DNA from: Diphasiastrum complanatum
Lineage: Eukaryota; Streptophyta; Lycopodiopsida; Lycopodiales; Lycopodiaceae
DNA length: 64,000 nucleotides
Direction: 5' to 3'
Assembly: GCA_029204225.1 (NCBI GenBank)
Contig: CM055106.1
Location: 40,624,368-40,688,367, forward strand
Positions 25,403 through 37,859 of the stretch are shown one piece after another. The translations under genes and the position numbers were made by a program. Within the stretch, counting starts at the first letter, position 1, and each line of letters begins with the position of its first letter. The notes beneath the pieces are model-generated. The model saw only the letters and a program-made list of their open reading frames with translations, made no database searches and was not told the DNA's origin.

Positions 25403-26320
25403 ATGGATTCTCAAAGTAAAGTCGGTCTTATCGCAGACAAGTTGAATGGATCCAATTATCATTTACGGAAATTTAAGATGAAGATCTTGCTAATCGCCAA
25501 TGAGTTGTGGGATGTTGTTACATGTATTGAAGTAAAGCTTGAAGATGACACAGAAGACTCAAAATGAAAAATTGAAGAATAATAAAGCTTTTGTGCTTAT
25601 TATCCTCAATATATCAGATACTCAAATTGGCCTCATATCTGAAGCCAAAACTTCAAAAGAAGTTTGGGACATCCTGAGCTTCACTATATGATGTGAGAGA
25701 CGTAACTACCAAGTTACATCTTCGAAGGAAATTATTTACACTCAAGATGTCGAATAATGATTCTCTTCAAAATCATATTAATCAGTTTAAGAATCTCTGG
25801 TAACAGATGGCCACTGTCGGATCGATCATAGACGATCAAGATGCAATTATGACATTGCTTTCAAGCCTGCCCTCTACATATGAGAACTGGGTCACACTTA
25901 GATTTAACTCTTACTAGAGTTATCACTATGTTTCTACAAGATGATAATCAAAGAAGTCAAGACAATTTGTCTACCTCTTTGTCTCGTGCTCTATACGTCA
26001 ATAAGGGCTCGAAACGATAGAAGCCAAAAAGCTCCAAGTAGTCCACATTGAATAAGAAACAAACTCAAAGTCAAGAACAATCATCGAATCCACATTCGTC
26101 GAAGAAGAAGATGTTTTACAGATATTGCAAACACAATAATCATGAGTTTACAAACTCAATTTACTCATTGGTTATACAGATGCAAGTTGGGCAGGAGGTG
26201 TAGACACTTGTAAATCCACTTTTGGATTTACATTCTTCCTCAACAATGGTCCAATTTTCTGGAACAGCCCAAGCAATCTTCGGTAGCTCTATCTTCTACA
26301 GAATCAGAGTATATCGTCCA
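25403..26320 (+). pseudogene. Copia family-B Gag joined directly to RNase H (internal deletion)
   Basis: Gag starts at ATG 25403 (MDSQSKVGLIADKLNGSNYH), about 63 bp after the PBS. Broken frames continue with NNKAFVLIILNISDTQIGL, TTKLHLRRKLFTLKMSN and a decayed zinc knuckle (FYRYCKHNNHEF, about 26113-26150). The sequence then jumps straight to RNase H: GYTDASWAGGVDTCKSTFGF (from about 26168) and a decayed STESEY box (about 26296-26315), and then the 3' LTR. Protease, integrase and nearly all RT are missing. Stops at about 25566, 25688 and 25802 and several frameshifts make it non-coding. Confidence 0.85.
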
Positions 26321-26321
26321 A

Positions 26322-27003
26322 CTTTTATCTAGACCTGCAGATTTTTTGTGTTTTTACACAGTCTGCATAACTACTCGAAAACAGTTTACAATGTCGGCAT
26401 TTCAAGATTTTCACCTTTCAAAATTTTCTCTCACTTCGGCTTTTCGCAAAATATTAGATGCCCCAAATGTCTAGGAGATGGCTTTAGCGAAGACCTTGGC
26501 ATTTTTCGCATTTTTCACAAGACAATTTATTGTTTGTCTTAAAGGCTACAGACTTGCTCTGACCGTTTAGCAAGTAAATGTCTGGGAGACTATCCAGATG
26601 GATGCCAGCACATCATAGCCAACTGGATGATGCGTTTGATAGCCTAATTAGCTGTCCTGCTATTGGATGTTACCGCATTTGCTTAGTATAAATAGTTGCT
26701 CATATTTCTACATTTGAGTGTATTTATCTCACAGCATTGATGTGATCAAGAGATTAGCAAGTATTGAATAGTTAGCTCTCTCTCTCAAGCTTGTGAGCTT
26801 GGACACTCTTGAGCATTCTAGCTCACTTCTTTAGAGTTGATTAGAGATTGCTATTGCACTCACTGCTTATTAGCATTGTGCTTAATTCAGACTTTTATTT
26901 AGTTGCTTAGAGATAGCTTAGAGTACGTGGCTTTGATCCGCAAACTTTTTGTACTCATTTACATATGTTTCATTTTCATACTAAATCAATACAATCTTCT
27001 TAT
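26322..27003 (+). repeat. Copia family-B 3' LTR
   Basis: It matches the 5' copy (24845-25328) and the solo copy (35229-35920). TATAAATAG is at 26697-26705. Shared sequence with the solo copy continues to TCTTCTTATTG, then stops at the junction with the minus-strand gypsy RNase H at about 27003. The exact start is uncertain (26322-26336). Confidence 0.8.
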
Positions 27004-28170
27004 TGATAATGGCAAAACTTCTGAACTGCATATACCATTGCCAAGGCTTCGCGTTCGGTAGTGGTATAATAGACTTCAACAAGTATCAATTGTTGACTAA
27101 GAAAACGAATTGGATAGTCCTTTTTGAATTCTTCCGGTTGGGTGAGTACTGCTCCAATGGCATACTTGGATGCATCGGTACGCACATGGAATTCTTTAGA
27201 ATAATCAGGAGCCCGGAGGATGGGTGCATTGGTAAGGGCTTCTTTGAGTTGATTAAAGGCGACGTGTTGTTCATCCGTCTTGGGAACTACAACTACTTTG
27301 TAGATTAAGCTTGCTTTGTTCGCAAAATTGAAAATAAAGCACCAATAGTAGTTGGCATGGCCAAGGAAGGAGTAAACTTCACGTATCGTACGCGGTTCTG
27401 GTATATTTTGAATGATAAGGATCTTTTCAGGGTCAGTGGCAATGCCATTTCGTCGGATAATATATCCTAGCACAATACCATGGGTTATCCAAATCTAGCA
27501 TTTTTCAGGATTAAGAGAGATGCTGAAGCGTTGACATTGGATAAAAAAAAAATTTGAGCACAAACAAATGGCGTATTTCTTGGGAATGTGCTCCTAAATC
27601 GTCCAAGTAAACTTCTAAGTTATCGCCTATCTGCTGAGAAAAGGCCGCTTGCATAACACGTTGGAAGGTGCTAGGAGCATTGCAGAGACCAAAGGGCATG
27701 ACTTTCCAGCAGAAGGTTATCCATTCTGTGGCAAAAGCAGTTTTGTGTTGATCTTCTTCAACGATTTGGACCATATTGTATATGCTAAAGCCATCTAAGA
27801 AGAAGTAAACCTCATCTCCTGCTAGATTTTCTAAGATGGATTCTCCGAAAGGTAATGGAAAATGATCACGTTTAATGACGACATTAAGTTTCTTAAAATC
27901 GACACAGATTTGGAGTTTTCCATTTTTCTTAGAGACGATGACAACTGGGGAGACTCACTCAGTATGCTCAATTTCATAGATAAATCCCGCATCTAAGAGG
28001 CATTGTAATTCTTTTTTGATCTTGGCCTTATAGATGGGATTGCATCTGTATGGACGACTCGCAGTGGGTCTTGCACCCGGTTTAAGCGGGATACGATGCA
28101 CAACTACTTGGGGTGAGACGCCTTTTATGTCTTTATAGGTCCAGGCAAAGACATGTCAATATTTTCACAG
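27003..28170 (-). pseudogene. Ty3/gypsy reverse transcriptase and RNase H
   Basis: From high to low coordinates the minus strand reads the RT entry VVHRIPLKPGARPTASRPYR, SKKNGKLQICVDFKKLN, MPFGLCNAPSTFQRVM and the catalytic VYLDD (27670-27590). RT/RNase H follows with SFLGHANYY and RTDASKYAIGAVLTQ, ending TTTEREALAMVYAVQKF. The order and the (Y/V)xDD box are those of Ty3/gypsy pol. A TGA replaces a Trp codon near 27957, and a frameshift lies near 27500-27590. The frame ends abruptly at 27003 against a family-B LTR, so the rest of RNase H, the integrase and the 3' LTR are absent. Confidence 0.92.
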
Positions 28171-28264
28171 GAGCTTTTCAAGCCATCTGCGTTGTTCAAG
28201 ATTGAGATGAGCTCCGACGTGGACAAGATATTCGTGGTTTCATTTGGCTCACTCAGGTAAAGGG

Positions 28265-28816
28265 TTATGGTTTGTGCAGGGCCTTCATAGGGTGAATTAC
28301 AAATTGGCTCATGTTGAGCTTGGGGTAATTGGATTGTGACATTCTCGATCGTATAGTCCTTAAAGTATGTAGGAACATCATGGGCTGGAGATTTGAGGGG
28401 GCCTTGTCTTTCTCTTGCCGAGATGGTGCTTGAAATTTTTTGGGGACTAATGTAGGACTAGAGGCAATCTCAGGAACTTTCCGAACAATGGTGAGGTCAC
28501 CCGACGGTTGAATTTGAAGTGGTTTTTTAATTTTCTCTTTCATAGTATGACCACGTGGTTGAGGTTTCGGTGGTGGAGAGGTATGTGGATGAGGGACAGT
28601 TGGTATGTCATGGAGGATCTCATCATCAATTTGAAAGATAGTCTCCTCCTCATAGAGATCCCAAGGATAGTGTGGGCGTTTGGGACGGTAGAATTTTGTC
28701 TTAGGTTTTTCAATTGTAACCTTGGCAACTGGTTCCACCTTGGAAGCATGTTGCGGATAGGTCCTAGGTGGGAGTGCTTCCATATAGTTGAGGATCTGAA
28801 TATCAAAAATGTCCAT
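28265..28816 (-). pseudogene. Gypsy polyprotein linker between protease and RT
   Basis: A 183-codon minus-strand frame, proline- and lysine-rich (for example PHPHTSPPPKPQPRG), lies between the protease block and RT of the same element. No enzymatic motif is visible. Polyprotein context is the only support for its identity; an overlapping frame is a shadow. Confidence 0.6.
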
Positions 28817-29197
28817 ATCTTCTGGGCAATTCTGAATTCGTAAGACGTTCTCGTCATCAATGAATAATTCGTTTGATTCATTAGTAGGTAGTCATGCAAC
28901 ATTTAGCAGTTCATCATGGTGTGGAAGAATATCAATAAAATTGATATTGATGATAGGTGTATCCAGATCAGGTAATTGGTCGTGATCGATCAGGAGTGGA
29001 GAGGTGCAATTATCCTGATGTTGAGCACAATAATCAGCATTCACACAATCAATGGTAGCTAGACTGTGACTCCAATTTATGATATTAGTAGATTTAACAT
29101 AATGACATTTTTTGTGGCTGGACTGGTATCGCTCAAATACTGAGTTGGTGGTTGAGGATCCCTCGTCATGGATGCATGCAGGCTTGAGTTTACCCGT

Positions 29198-29623
29198 TCA
29201 GTCAATGGTGACAGAACTGTCATGATTTCCAAAAGTGACTCGCCCTTTGCTCCAGTCATGAACGACTCGTGCATTGGTGAGCCACGAACGACCAAGTAGT
29301 AATTCATAAGAATAGGCATTATTGGGAATATCAAGTACTATGAGATCAACAGAAAACTTGAGACCTCCTAGTTTGATCAACACGTGCAGAAGGAAACCGG
29401 TATGTCGGACCACACTTTGATCAGCCATCCGAAACTGACAAGTAGGTTTGGCTAGCTTGTCTCTCGCATTCCATTCCATTATGAGGGATGTAAAAATGAT
29501 ATTAACCCCTAAACCTCCATCGACTACTGCTAAAACTTCATGGGATTGATGATGGGTAGCTAGGATTTTGATGTTGCCTCGTTCACTGAGTGGATTGGTC
29601 AGATGTAAGGGCATTTCAGACAA
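29198..29623 (-). pseudogene. Gypsy aspartic protease region
   Basis: The 141-codon minus-strand frame carries VLAVVDGGLGVNII, a gypsy-type protease active-site region (D-G-G, with S expected where L stands before GVN), followed by FSVDLIVLD and LLLGRSWL, the conserved C-terminal protease motif. It sits between gag (29748-31326) and RT (from 28170) of one element, separated by frame breaks. Probably inactive. Confidence 0.8.
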
Positions 29624-29747
29624 CTCGTCAATAGTGGTGGTGGTATTGGATTGAATCTGTTGTTTCCACTGGCCAGCATGCTTCTAGAGTACATGGAAGA
29701 GAAGAGTGACATTGGCTTGTAGTAAATCTTCCCAAACTTCGGTACCT

Positions 29748-31326
29748 TCAAGGGTGGGGCTTGTGAGGTACTTTATGGGAAGAGGAAGATTGTTGGTCGA
29801 CATTGCGGATTTGCTGGCGATACTGGTGATGCAGCCAAATTTCTTCAGATAAGTGAGGGTAAACTTTTGGGATTGAATCATCACTTGGAGGAACAGCCTG
29901 CGGTTGAGTTTTGTTAGGTGCAAGTGTAGGGGCTTGGCATTGGGTTTGTGCCCGAGTCAAGACCCAAGCAGGATGTGTTTCGATTGGTAAGGTTTCTACT
30001 TGCACTGAACAGACAGGAGCGGTTAGCTTAGATCGGGATGGGCAGTCCTTCACGTGATGTTCAATACCATAGTTTTCACAAGCTGGAGGAAAGCGGAGTT
30101 TATCTGGACAACGAATACTAGGGTGTTTACCTGCACAGATAAAGCATCTTCGTATTACGGGCAGTTGATGTGCAGCAAAGACAGCTTGGTTTGGATTGCA
30201 AGCTTGGGCATTGGGATCCACTGGTTGAGCATTAGAATCATAGGTATAATAAACAACTGTTTCAGTAGAGTACTGCGGTTGAGTATTGTCTTCCACATAG
30301 TAGGTGGTCAGATCGATGATATTCGAATCAAGATAATGGATAGCGTTTTGTGAGGCAGGTTGGTTAACAGCAAACTGTTGATGTGGGGATGGGTATTGAT
30401 TTGGTGCAGGTGGTCGTGGTTGGTAAACCCCTGGTCGTGGCACAGGTTGTTGTGGCGGGTAAGGGCGGTAAGCTCGATAGATGGTAGGTCTGGTGGCTGC
30501 TGGGAAATGATTTCGCAGTTGTGGACATTCATTAGCAGTGTATTGTTGTGAGCAGATTGGACACCAGACATTTTTCCTTGCTGGAAATGATTTCTCAGCA
30601 ATCTGTTTCATGGCGGTTTGGAAATCGGCAGTGGGTTTATCCATATGAGATTGTTGAGCTTTTTGCCAGGTTTTCATTTGATGTAGAAGTTCAGAAGACT
30701 GAGCAATATTATCAGACTTCAGGTGACTAGGATGGTCCGGATTCTTAGATTTCTTTTCACGATGGTCAAAGTCATCGTCGGAACCTTTGTCTTCTTCACG
30801 GATAGCATCGGTTATCACATCTTTACGTTGATCATAAAGGTCAACTGGTTTGAGTCCACGGCGGATGTTTTTAGGGCGCAATCCAACTAAGAATAGTTTT
30901 ATGGCCATTCATTCGGTGATATTTTCATCAACACATTTTACTTTGAGACGTTTAAAATGCTCAATGCAGTTTCGAACAAACTCTTCGCGACACATCTTGA
31001 TATGAGTAATTGAATGAATGGGCTCTGAGTCAGTTTGGCTGGTTTGAAACGCTTGATGAGAGCGTCCTTGAGGGTGGTCCAAGAAGCAAGATCAGGAGCT
31101 TCGAGATTCAAGTACCACTCCTTGCGGTGCCATAGAGTACCATGGCAAATAGGCGAAGCTTTTCAGTTTCAGAGGTATCTCCATAAAAACGGCATGCATT
31201 ATCAAAGTCTTGGAGAAATCGGACTGGGTCAGATTCGCCATCGTACTTTGGGGCATTGATACGTGGAATTCTTCGTTCTAGTCGTGGAGGAGTAGGATTA
31301 GAAGATTCAGCACAATCACGAGACAT
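29748..31326 (-). pseudogene. Gypsy Gag
   Basis: The likely start is the minus-strand ATG at 31326 (MSRDCAESSNPTPPRLERRI), 714 bp after the PBS. The retrotransposon-gag core includes YDGESDPVRFLQDFDNACRF; after a frameshift near 31130 come EWYLNLEAPDLASWTTLKDA and EHFKRLKVKCVDENITE. A TGA at about 30911 precedes a 386-codon frame (30908-29748) starting MAIKLFLVGLRP, then a Pro/Gln/Tyr-rich segment and the nucleocapsid CFICAGKHPSIRC (C-X2-C-X3-H-X4-C, one residue shorter than the usual CCHC spacing), followed by a decayed second knuckle. Two lesions only, so this is one of the better preserved parts of the window. Confidence 0.88.
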
Positions 31327-32039
31327 GATGCAAAATACAGATGAGCTGTACAGTTTTGTACTTGGCAAAAGGACAGTTTGCTTGCAGAATGGATAGTGTA
31401 GGACAAAAACTGGTCTTTCTGGTCTTGATAATTCGTGGACAGGCTGAAAAATCGTGGAGAGGCAAATAAATTTAACTGTAATATTCGCAAATTCTGACAA
31501 AGAATTTTGAATGTATGAAAAATTTTTAGATAGAAAATATGAAAAAAAATGTGATTTTCTAACAGTAAACGGGCAAAATCTCTGAGATAGAATTCGCAGA
31601 GCTACTGAAGGACTGATCTTGATGAGATCTAGCCTCAGTGAAGCCGACGAATTCTAGGACAAAGATTTGGGTGAGAAATAAGGATTTTGACAGTATGTTA
31701 GACTGTTTTCTCAAAATCTGACCGTGGTCAGAATTTGTGGAGGTGATAAAATGAAAGATCAACGTCTGTTAGGGCTGCAGACAGGCTAGAAAATTCTGAT
31801 ATACCTTCTTGGTTGTGAAAAATGTTACTTGGGTCACTTCTTTTGAAGAAAATGCCCAAGTTGACTCTTTTGTTGCTTCCCCCCAGTTTGAGAAGTTGCT
31901 CTGCAGCTCGTGTAGGACCTGGAGAGACGACGTGTGCTGTTTGTTGGTAGATAGAGACAAACACACAAGCAAACATACAACACGGAAGTAAAAAAACAAA
32001 AGAAAAAAGAGAAGAAGCTAGGTAAAAAATACTTAAAAA
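31327..32039 (-). other. Gypsy 5' leader
   Basis: Non-coding sequence between PBS and gag of the minus-strand gypsy element. Its PBS-proximal 250 bp are homologous to 18164-18396. Confidence 0.6.
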
Positions 32040-32054
32040 GCGGCAACGGCACCA
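32040..32054 (-). other. Gypsy primer-binding site, minus strand
   Basis: The minus strand reads TGGTGCCGTTGCCGC, one base after the LTR end; a variant of the same PBS as at 18149-18163. Confidence 0.65.
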
Positions 32055-32055
32055 A

Positions 32056-32365
32056 TGTTGGAAGTATTTCTAGTTTATGCGATGGCTAGATCTACTTACG
32101 GGTGTAGTATAGGGATGTAGAAATTCATCCACTTTTTAAGTTTTTACAACAAGCTTCAACAAAATACGGAAAGAATCAACATGAATGAGAACACTAATAA
32201 GTTTAAGCTACTTTATTATTATTTAAGCTCCTACTCATGGACTTACAAAACACATGCCATAGCTGAAGTTTATTGACAGATACTCATACGTGGTCTTACA
32301 AAACACATGCCATGGAGTTTTTTTTTTATTGTTTTATTTTCTCTATGTTAGCACAGTTGCTAACA
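32056..32365 (-). repeat. Gypsy 5' LTR, 310 bp, internally deleted
   Basis: On the minus strand it starts TGTTAGCAACTGTGC at 32365 and ends CCAACA at 32056. It matches both ends of the 824-bp LTR at 17324-18147 but lacks about 510 bp of the middle, including the TATAAAAG region. It lies immediately beside the copia relic at 32380. Confidence 0.8.
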
Positions 32366-32379
32366 TAGGAAGGCATTGG

Positions 32380-33990
32380 CACTTCCAAGAATCAAATCCA
32401 CTAGACTAGCATTACATTGCTTGAAAATGAATGTTAGTAATGAACTTCTAAAGGAAGTGGCATCTTGTACCTCGGCTAAGGAGGCATGAGACTACCTTAA
32501 AAGGATTTATGAATCCAAAAATACCTCTAGAGTGCTTATGATTAGAAACAAAGTTCTTCAAAGCACTAGAGGGAGAGAAGAGAGTGCTCAAGAGTATGTC
32601 TTGAGAATAAAATCTCTCAACAAAGAACTTTCCATCATTAGTGAGGGTATTTATGATGATGAACTTGTTCAAATCATTTTGAATGGCCTTGGAGATGAGT
32701 TCTCCAATCTTGTACAAAGCTTTGCTATTCAAGATGCACTACCTTCCATTGACAAGCTCCATAGTGTGCTTGTGGCCGAGGAGAGTTGGATCCTTCATGT
32801 CAAGCAAAGGTTTGGTTTCTTGAAGTTGCATGATAGTGATGAGAAGGCCAACTTCTCAAGCAAGGGAAAGGCAAAGTCAAAGAACAAGATCCAACACAAG
32901 GAGACCAAGAATGATGATCAACCATCAAGCTCCAAAGGTGGAAAGAAGAACAAAGCCAAACTAAAGTGCTTCTTTTGTGGAAAGAAGGGTCACTTTGCAT
33001 CTGAGTGTTTTAAGAAGAAGAATGCACAAGGAGAGAGCAAACAAGACAACCTCACTCTTGAGGAAGATGAGGATGAATTGGATTCATTCTTGATGGCTTC
33101 TACATCAACATCAAAGATGGTGGACCTTGATAATCTTCATTTCATATTAGGAATAGAAGTTTCAAGAGGCAAGGATTTGAGTTTTATTTGTCAATCCAAA
33201 TATGCTTCTTCTATCTTAGAAAAGTTTGGAATAAAAGATTGTAAAGGAGTAGAAACTCCTATGGAGCAAAATGTAAAAGTTTCCAATAGTGATGATGAAG
33301 CATCCTTTGAGGACATCACACTATATAGGAGACTTGTAGGCTCCTTGATCTATCTTACTATAACTAGGCCTGATCTAAGTTATAGTGTAGGTAAACTAAG
33401 CCAATCTATGCAAAATCCATTGGTTTGTCATTGGAAAAATGCAAAAAGGGTGTTGAGGTACATCTCGGCCACCAAGAGCTTTGGCATTTTATATGATGGA
33501 TCTAATCTTGCCTTAAGGGCATATTCGGATGCTGATTTTGTAGGTGATAAGGTGGATAGGAGGTCCACAAGTGCTTTTGTTACCTTCCTTTGCAATGGCA
33601 TAGTGTCTTGGCTTTCCAAAAAGCAAGATACTATTTCTCTATCTTCAACCGAATCGAAATACAAGGCACTAACATCCACAACAAAGGAGATCCTATGGTT
33701 GAACGGGCTTTTGATGGAGTTGCAAGTTATGGAGGCTGAGGAGCAGCCAATAATATTTTGTGACAACCAATCAAGCCAAGCATTAGCAACCAATCCCACA
33801 TCCATGCAAGGAGCAAGCACATAGAGATTGCTCACCATTTTGTGAGGGAAAAGGTTCAAGCAAAGGAGATCAAGCTACATCATGTGTCTTCTTCAGATTG
33901 CCTTGCTGATCTACTCACTAAAGCCTTGCCAAAGGCTTCATTTACCAAGTTAAGATCAGCCCTATGTGGATCCACACGTGTGAGGACCTG
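32380..33990 (+). pseudogene. Copia relic with in-frame Gag to RT-C/RNase H fusion (430 codons)
   Basis: Gag homology begins near 32398 (LALHCLKMNVSNELLKE). A TGA at 32487-32489 replaces the Trp of the EAWD motif. From 32532 one open frame runs to a stop at 33822-33824. Numbering from 32532, residues 1-195 are Gag with the knuckle CFFCGKKGHFASEC at 146-159. From 196 the frame is the end of RT (LHFILGIEVSRG) and RNase H with D333 (YSDADFVGD), E374 (STESKY) and D411 (IFCDNQSS). Protease, integrase and most of RT are gone, joined without loss of frame at about 33111-33122. After 33824 a frameshift leads to the normal C-terminus (HVSSSDCLADLLTKALPK). No LTR or PPT was identified at either side. 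Confidence 0.88.
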
Positions 33991-35142
<1,152 letters not shown>

Positions 35143-35228
35143 GGGAGGGCGCATGGGGAGGCGTCACTGGGAGGTGTTGGATTAGTCTCCTTCTTACCAA
35201 TCGACTAATCGGTTTTAATCTTCATCCA

Positions 35229-35920
35229 TTGTTTATCTAGTTCTGCGGATTTTCCCATGTCTTTACACAGTCTGCAGTTTTACAATTGTTTTCACACAGT
35301 CTTCAGAAATACACGGAGTTTGACAATAGTGTTGAATTTTCTCTCACTTCGGCTTTTTCGCAGATTTAAGGACATTGTCGGGTTTTTTTGCAAAAACCTG
35401 ACACTGTCGCATTTTTGCGAAAGTGTCGCCTATGGCTGTTTTAGTTCATTTATGCAAAAGTGACAGTTTGGTTCATTTATGCAGACAGACTGTTTACAAC
35501 CAATCTCCATCGCTTATCAGCAATCAATGACAAGGAACCGGATGAATGCCAGCGGACACCAGCCAACTGGCAATCGCATTTGACGACCTAATTCCTTAGT
35601 ATAAATAGCTGTTCATATTCATACATCTCATCACGAAAACGATCGAAGAGATCAAGTTCAACAAGTATTGTAGTTAGCTCTCTATCAAGCTTTCAAGCTT
35701 GAACTCTCTTGAGCATTCTAGCTCAGACTTTTAGAGATTTATTTTAGAGTTGCTATTACACTATTGCTTATCAACATAGCTGCTTATTATCAGACTTATT
35801 CTCAGTTACCCAGAGACAACTTAGAGTGCGCAATTTCTATTTGCTATTGTCTTGCGCTCATTTGCATCTGATTTTGTCTTTTTAAATCAATACTATCTTC
35901 TTATTGCGTGGATTTTACAA
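35229..35920 (+). repeat. Solo copia family-B LTR
   Basis: It aligns with 26322-27003: shared TTTATCTAG start, TTTACACAGTCTGCA, CTCACTTCGGCTTTT, CTTAGTATAAATAG (TATA at 35600-35608), GTTAGCTCTCT and the terminal AATCAATAC.ATCTTCTTATTG. No PBS, gag or partner copy lies beside it, which fits a solo LTR. Clear target-site duplications were not found. Confidence 0.75.
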
Positions 35921-36419
35921 CGGGTCCGACAATATCGGATTTCATACACTAGGTCGAAAATTAATGTAGTATCAAAAAATACACTAAGGGTTGGGTGAAA
36001 ATATGCACATGGGCGGATTTATCAGACCCGATTCGACCCGATCCAGGGTCTCGAACATGCCCGGATAATTTCCACCTCGATCCGATCCGATCTAGGGTCG
36101 AAAAATCTCTTTTTGACAAGGATGACATTGGGTTTTTTTACCTTCTGAAAAACTCGAGCCTTCTTTTCTAGGTTTTGTACAGCTTTCATGATGCTCATTA
36201 TTGAGGCTGAGCATCAAATTCCAACAAAACACACATACATACTACATATATGAACAACATATTCACTTTGAACTATGGGCTGCCCGTTAACAGACATTTG
36301 CAAACACAGATTGCCTACCGCCCCTGTCAACTTTTTATTAAGATACTCCCTGTGCTATTACTGAACGTGGTTAAATTCTGACCCCTACTATGGTCGAGAT
36401 GTGTGAGATATGTTAGATA
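35921..36419. other. No gene; short CGATCCGATC repeats
   Basis: Around 36030-36100 the motif CCCGAT/CGATCCGATC recurs. The rest is unremarkable. Confidence 0.4.
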
Positions 36420-36429
36420 TTCAAGATGC

Positions 36430-36735
36430 GAGATGTGCGAGATCGGCCACCATCCAAATCATCGGCCGTCACCCAGATCGTCGGTGACCACCTAAATCCG
36501 CACAATATTTGTATGATCATTGGTCGTCCACCCAAACCGTCGGCCGCCACCCAAAATTTTGGCTAATTATCACTGATAACTTTTGACCCACACCATTGAC
36601 CTTCGACCCAAACCATCGGCCGTAACCCAAATTGTCGGCCGCCCGTCTTGTCCGCCTTCAATCATCAATCGCCCGCTCTGAGCATCATCCACACGTCTCG
36701 ACCACAAGCCGCCACCTAGATCGTCGGCCATCCAT
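36430..36735. repeat. Degenerate GC-rich minisatellite-like repeats
   Basis: A loose unit of about 20-25 bp, CGTCGGCCGCCACCCAAAT, recurs roughly ten times with variable spacing. The region is CpG-rich against an AT-rich background. Small frames on both strands follow from the repeats. Confidence 0.65.
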
Positions 36736-36764
36736 TGCATGTCAACGATGGGCACTCTTTACTA

Positions 36765-36765
<1 letters not shown>

Positions 36766-36808
<43 letters not shown>
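36766..36808. repeat. (TA)n microsatellite, 43 bp
   Basis: Uninterrupted TA dinucleotide. Confidence 0.97.
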
Positions 36809-36811
<3 letters not shown>

Positions 36812-37859
36812 CCATGTTCGTGAGTTTAGTCAAGTTTTTGACTTTGTGTATTGAAGCGTGGTCTCCTCCATACAGTAGCTAAGTTTGGAGCACGAAGAAG
36901 GCCTTGACCCGAGCATTGGCTATGCATACATTAGCCAAGTTTGGCTACATTCCACATGATCTTGTGCTTTGTCAAAGTGTACTAAAGATGCAACATCATC
37001 AATTGTTCTCAATGTGGATAATAAATATTGTACATGATGATGGTAGTGTGTCGATGCTAGTATAATATAGTACTAGTGCAACAAAAAGTCTTTGCAAATG
37101 GACTTAGGCTTGTTTTAGACTAGATGAGCTACAACATCATTGGTTTTAATTGTTGGCTTTCAAGCTCCATTGGTCCATTCTCGAAGATTAGGCTTTGTCC
37201 TCCTCCTCACCCCTCCTTTTAGATTACATTTGTGTTGCCACCCTCCTACACATGAGGTAAGAATGCCTATTTACCACATTAAACCCTACACATGAGGTAA
37301 GAATGCCTCTTTACCACGTTAGGGGTGATTGTTATTTTCATTTTTGGTCCCATTCGTTGGCATGCTAGATTGCAACTTTCCTAAAATGGCCCAATAAAGG
37401 GTAGGGCTTTCAAATGGATCAATCACGAGGAACATGCCATTATAACTTATAATATGAAAAGAGGGTGGTGAACATATTTTCGTGGATCATGATATGAATT
37501 ATCGAAGAAGTTTGTATTCGAATGTGATGGCGGCTACAACAATCGCAGGTACATTGTAATGCAAGGGTGGAGATGGCGATGAGACGTCGCTCCTCCACCC
37601 CGGGATCAATGCATGACGGAGATGATCATGCAATTGAGATTTAAAATAGAGTCAGTCCTATGATAGAATCCAGGCTATGTAATGAGAGCATGGTCATAGT
37701 GGGCCCCAAAAGTTGGCGAAGTGGTTGTTGTAGAAGTGCTGGTACCAAGCGAGAGCTAAAAACAAAGAAACGTTTGAATTTGTGCGTGACCACGTGACTG
37801 TTGCTGATGCCCGACAGCGGAAAAGGCCTGGCAACCGTCCGAAAAAAGCCTACTGGGAA
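36809..37859. other. Intergenic, upstream of HMGR; 2 x 40 bp tandem duplication
   Basis: No gene recognised. Copies at 37245-37284 and 37285-37324 (CCTACACATGAGGTAAGAAT unit) differ at a few bases. Confidence 0.5.
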
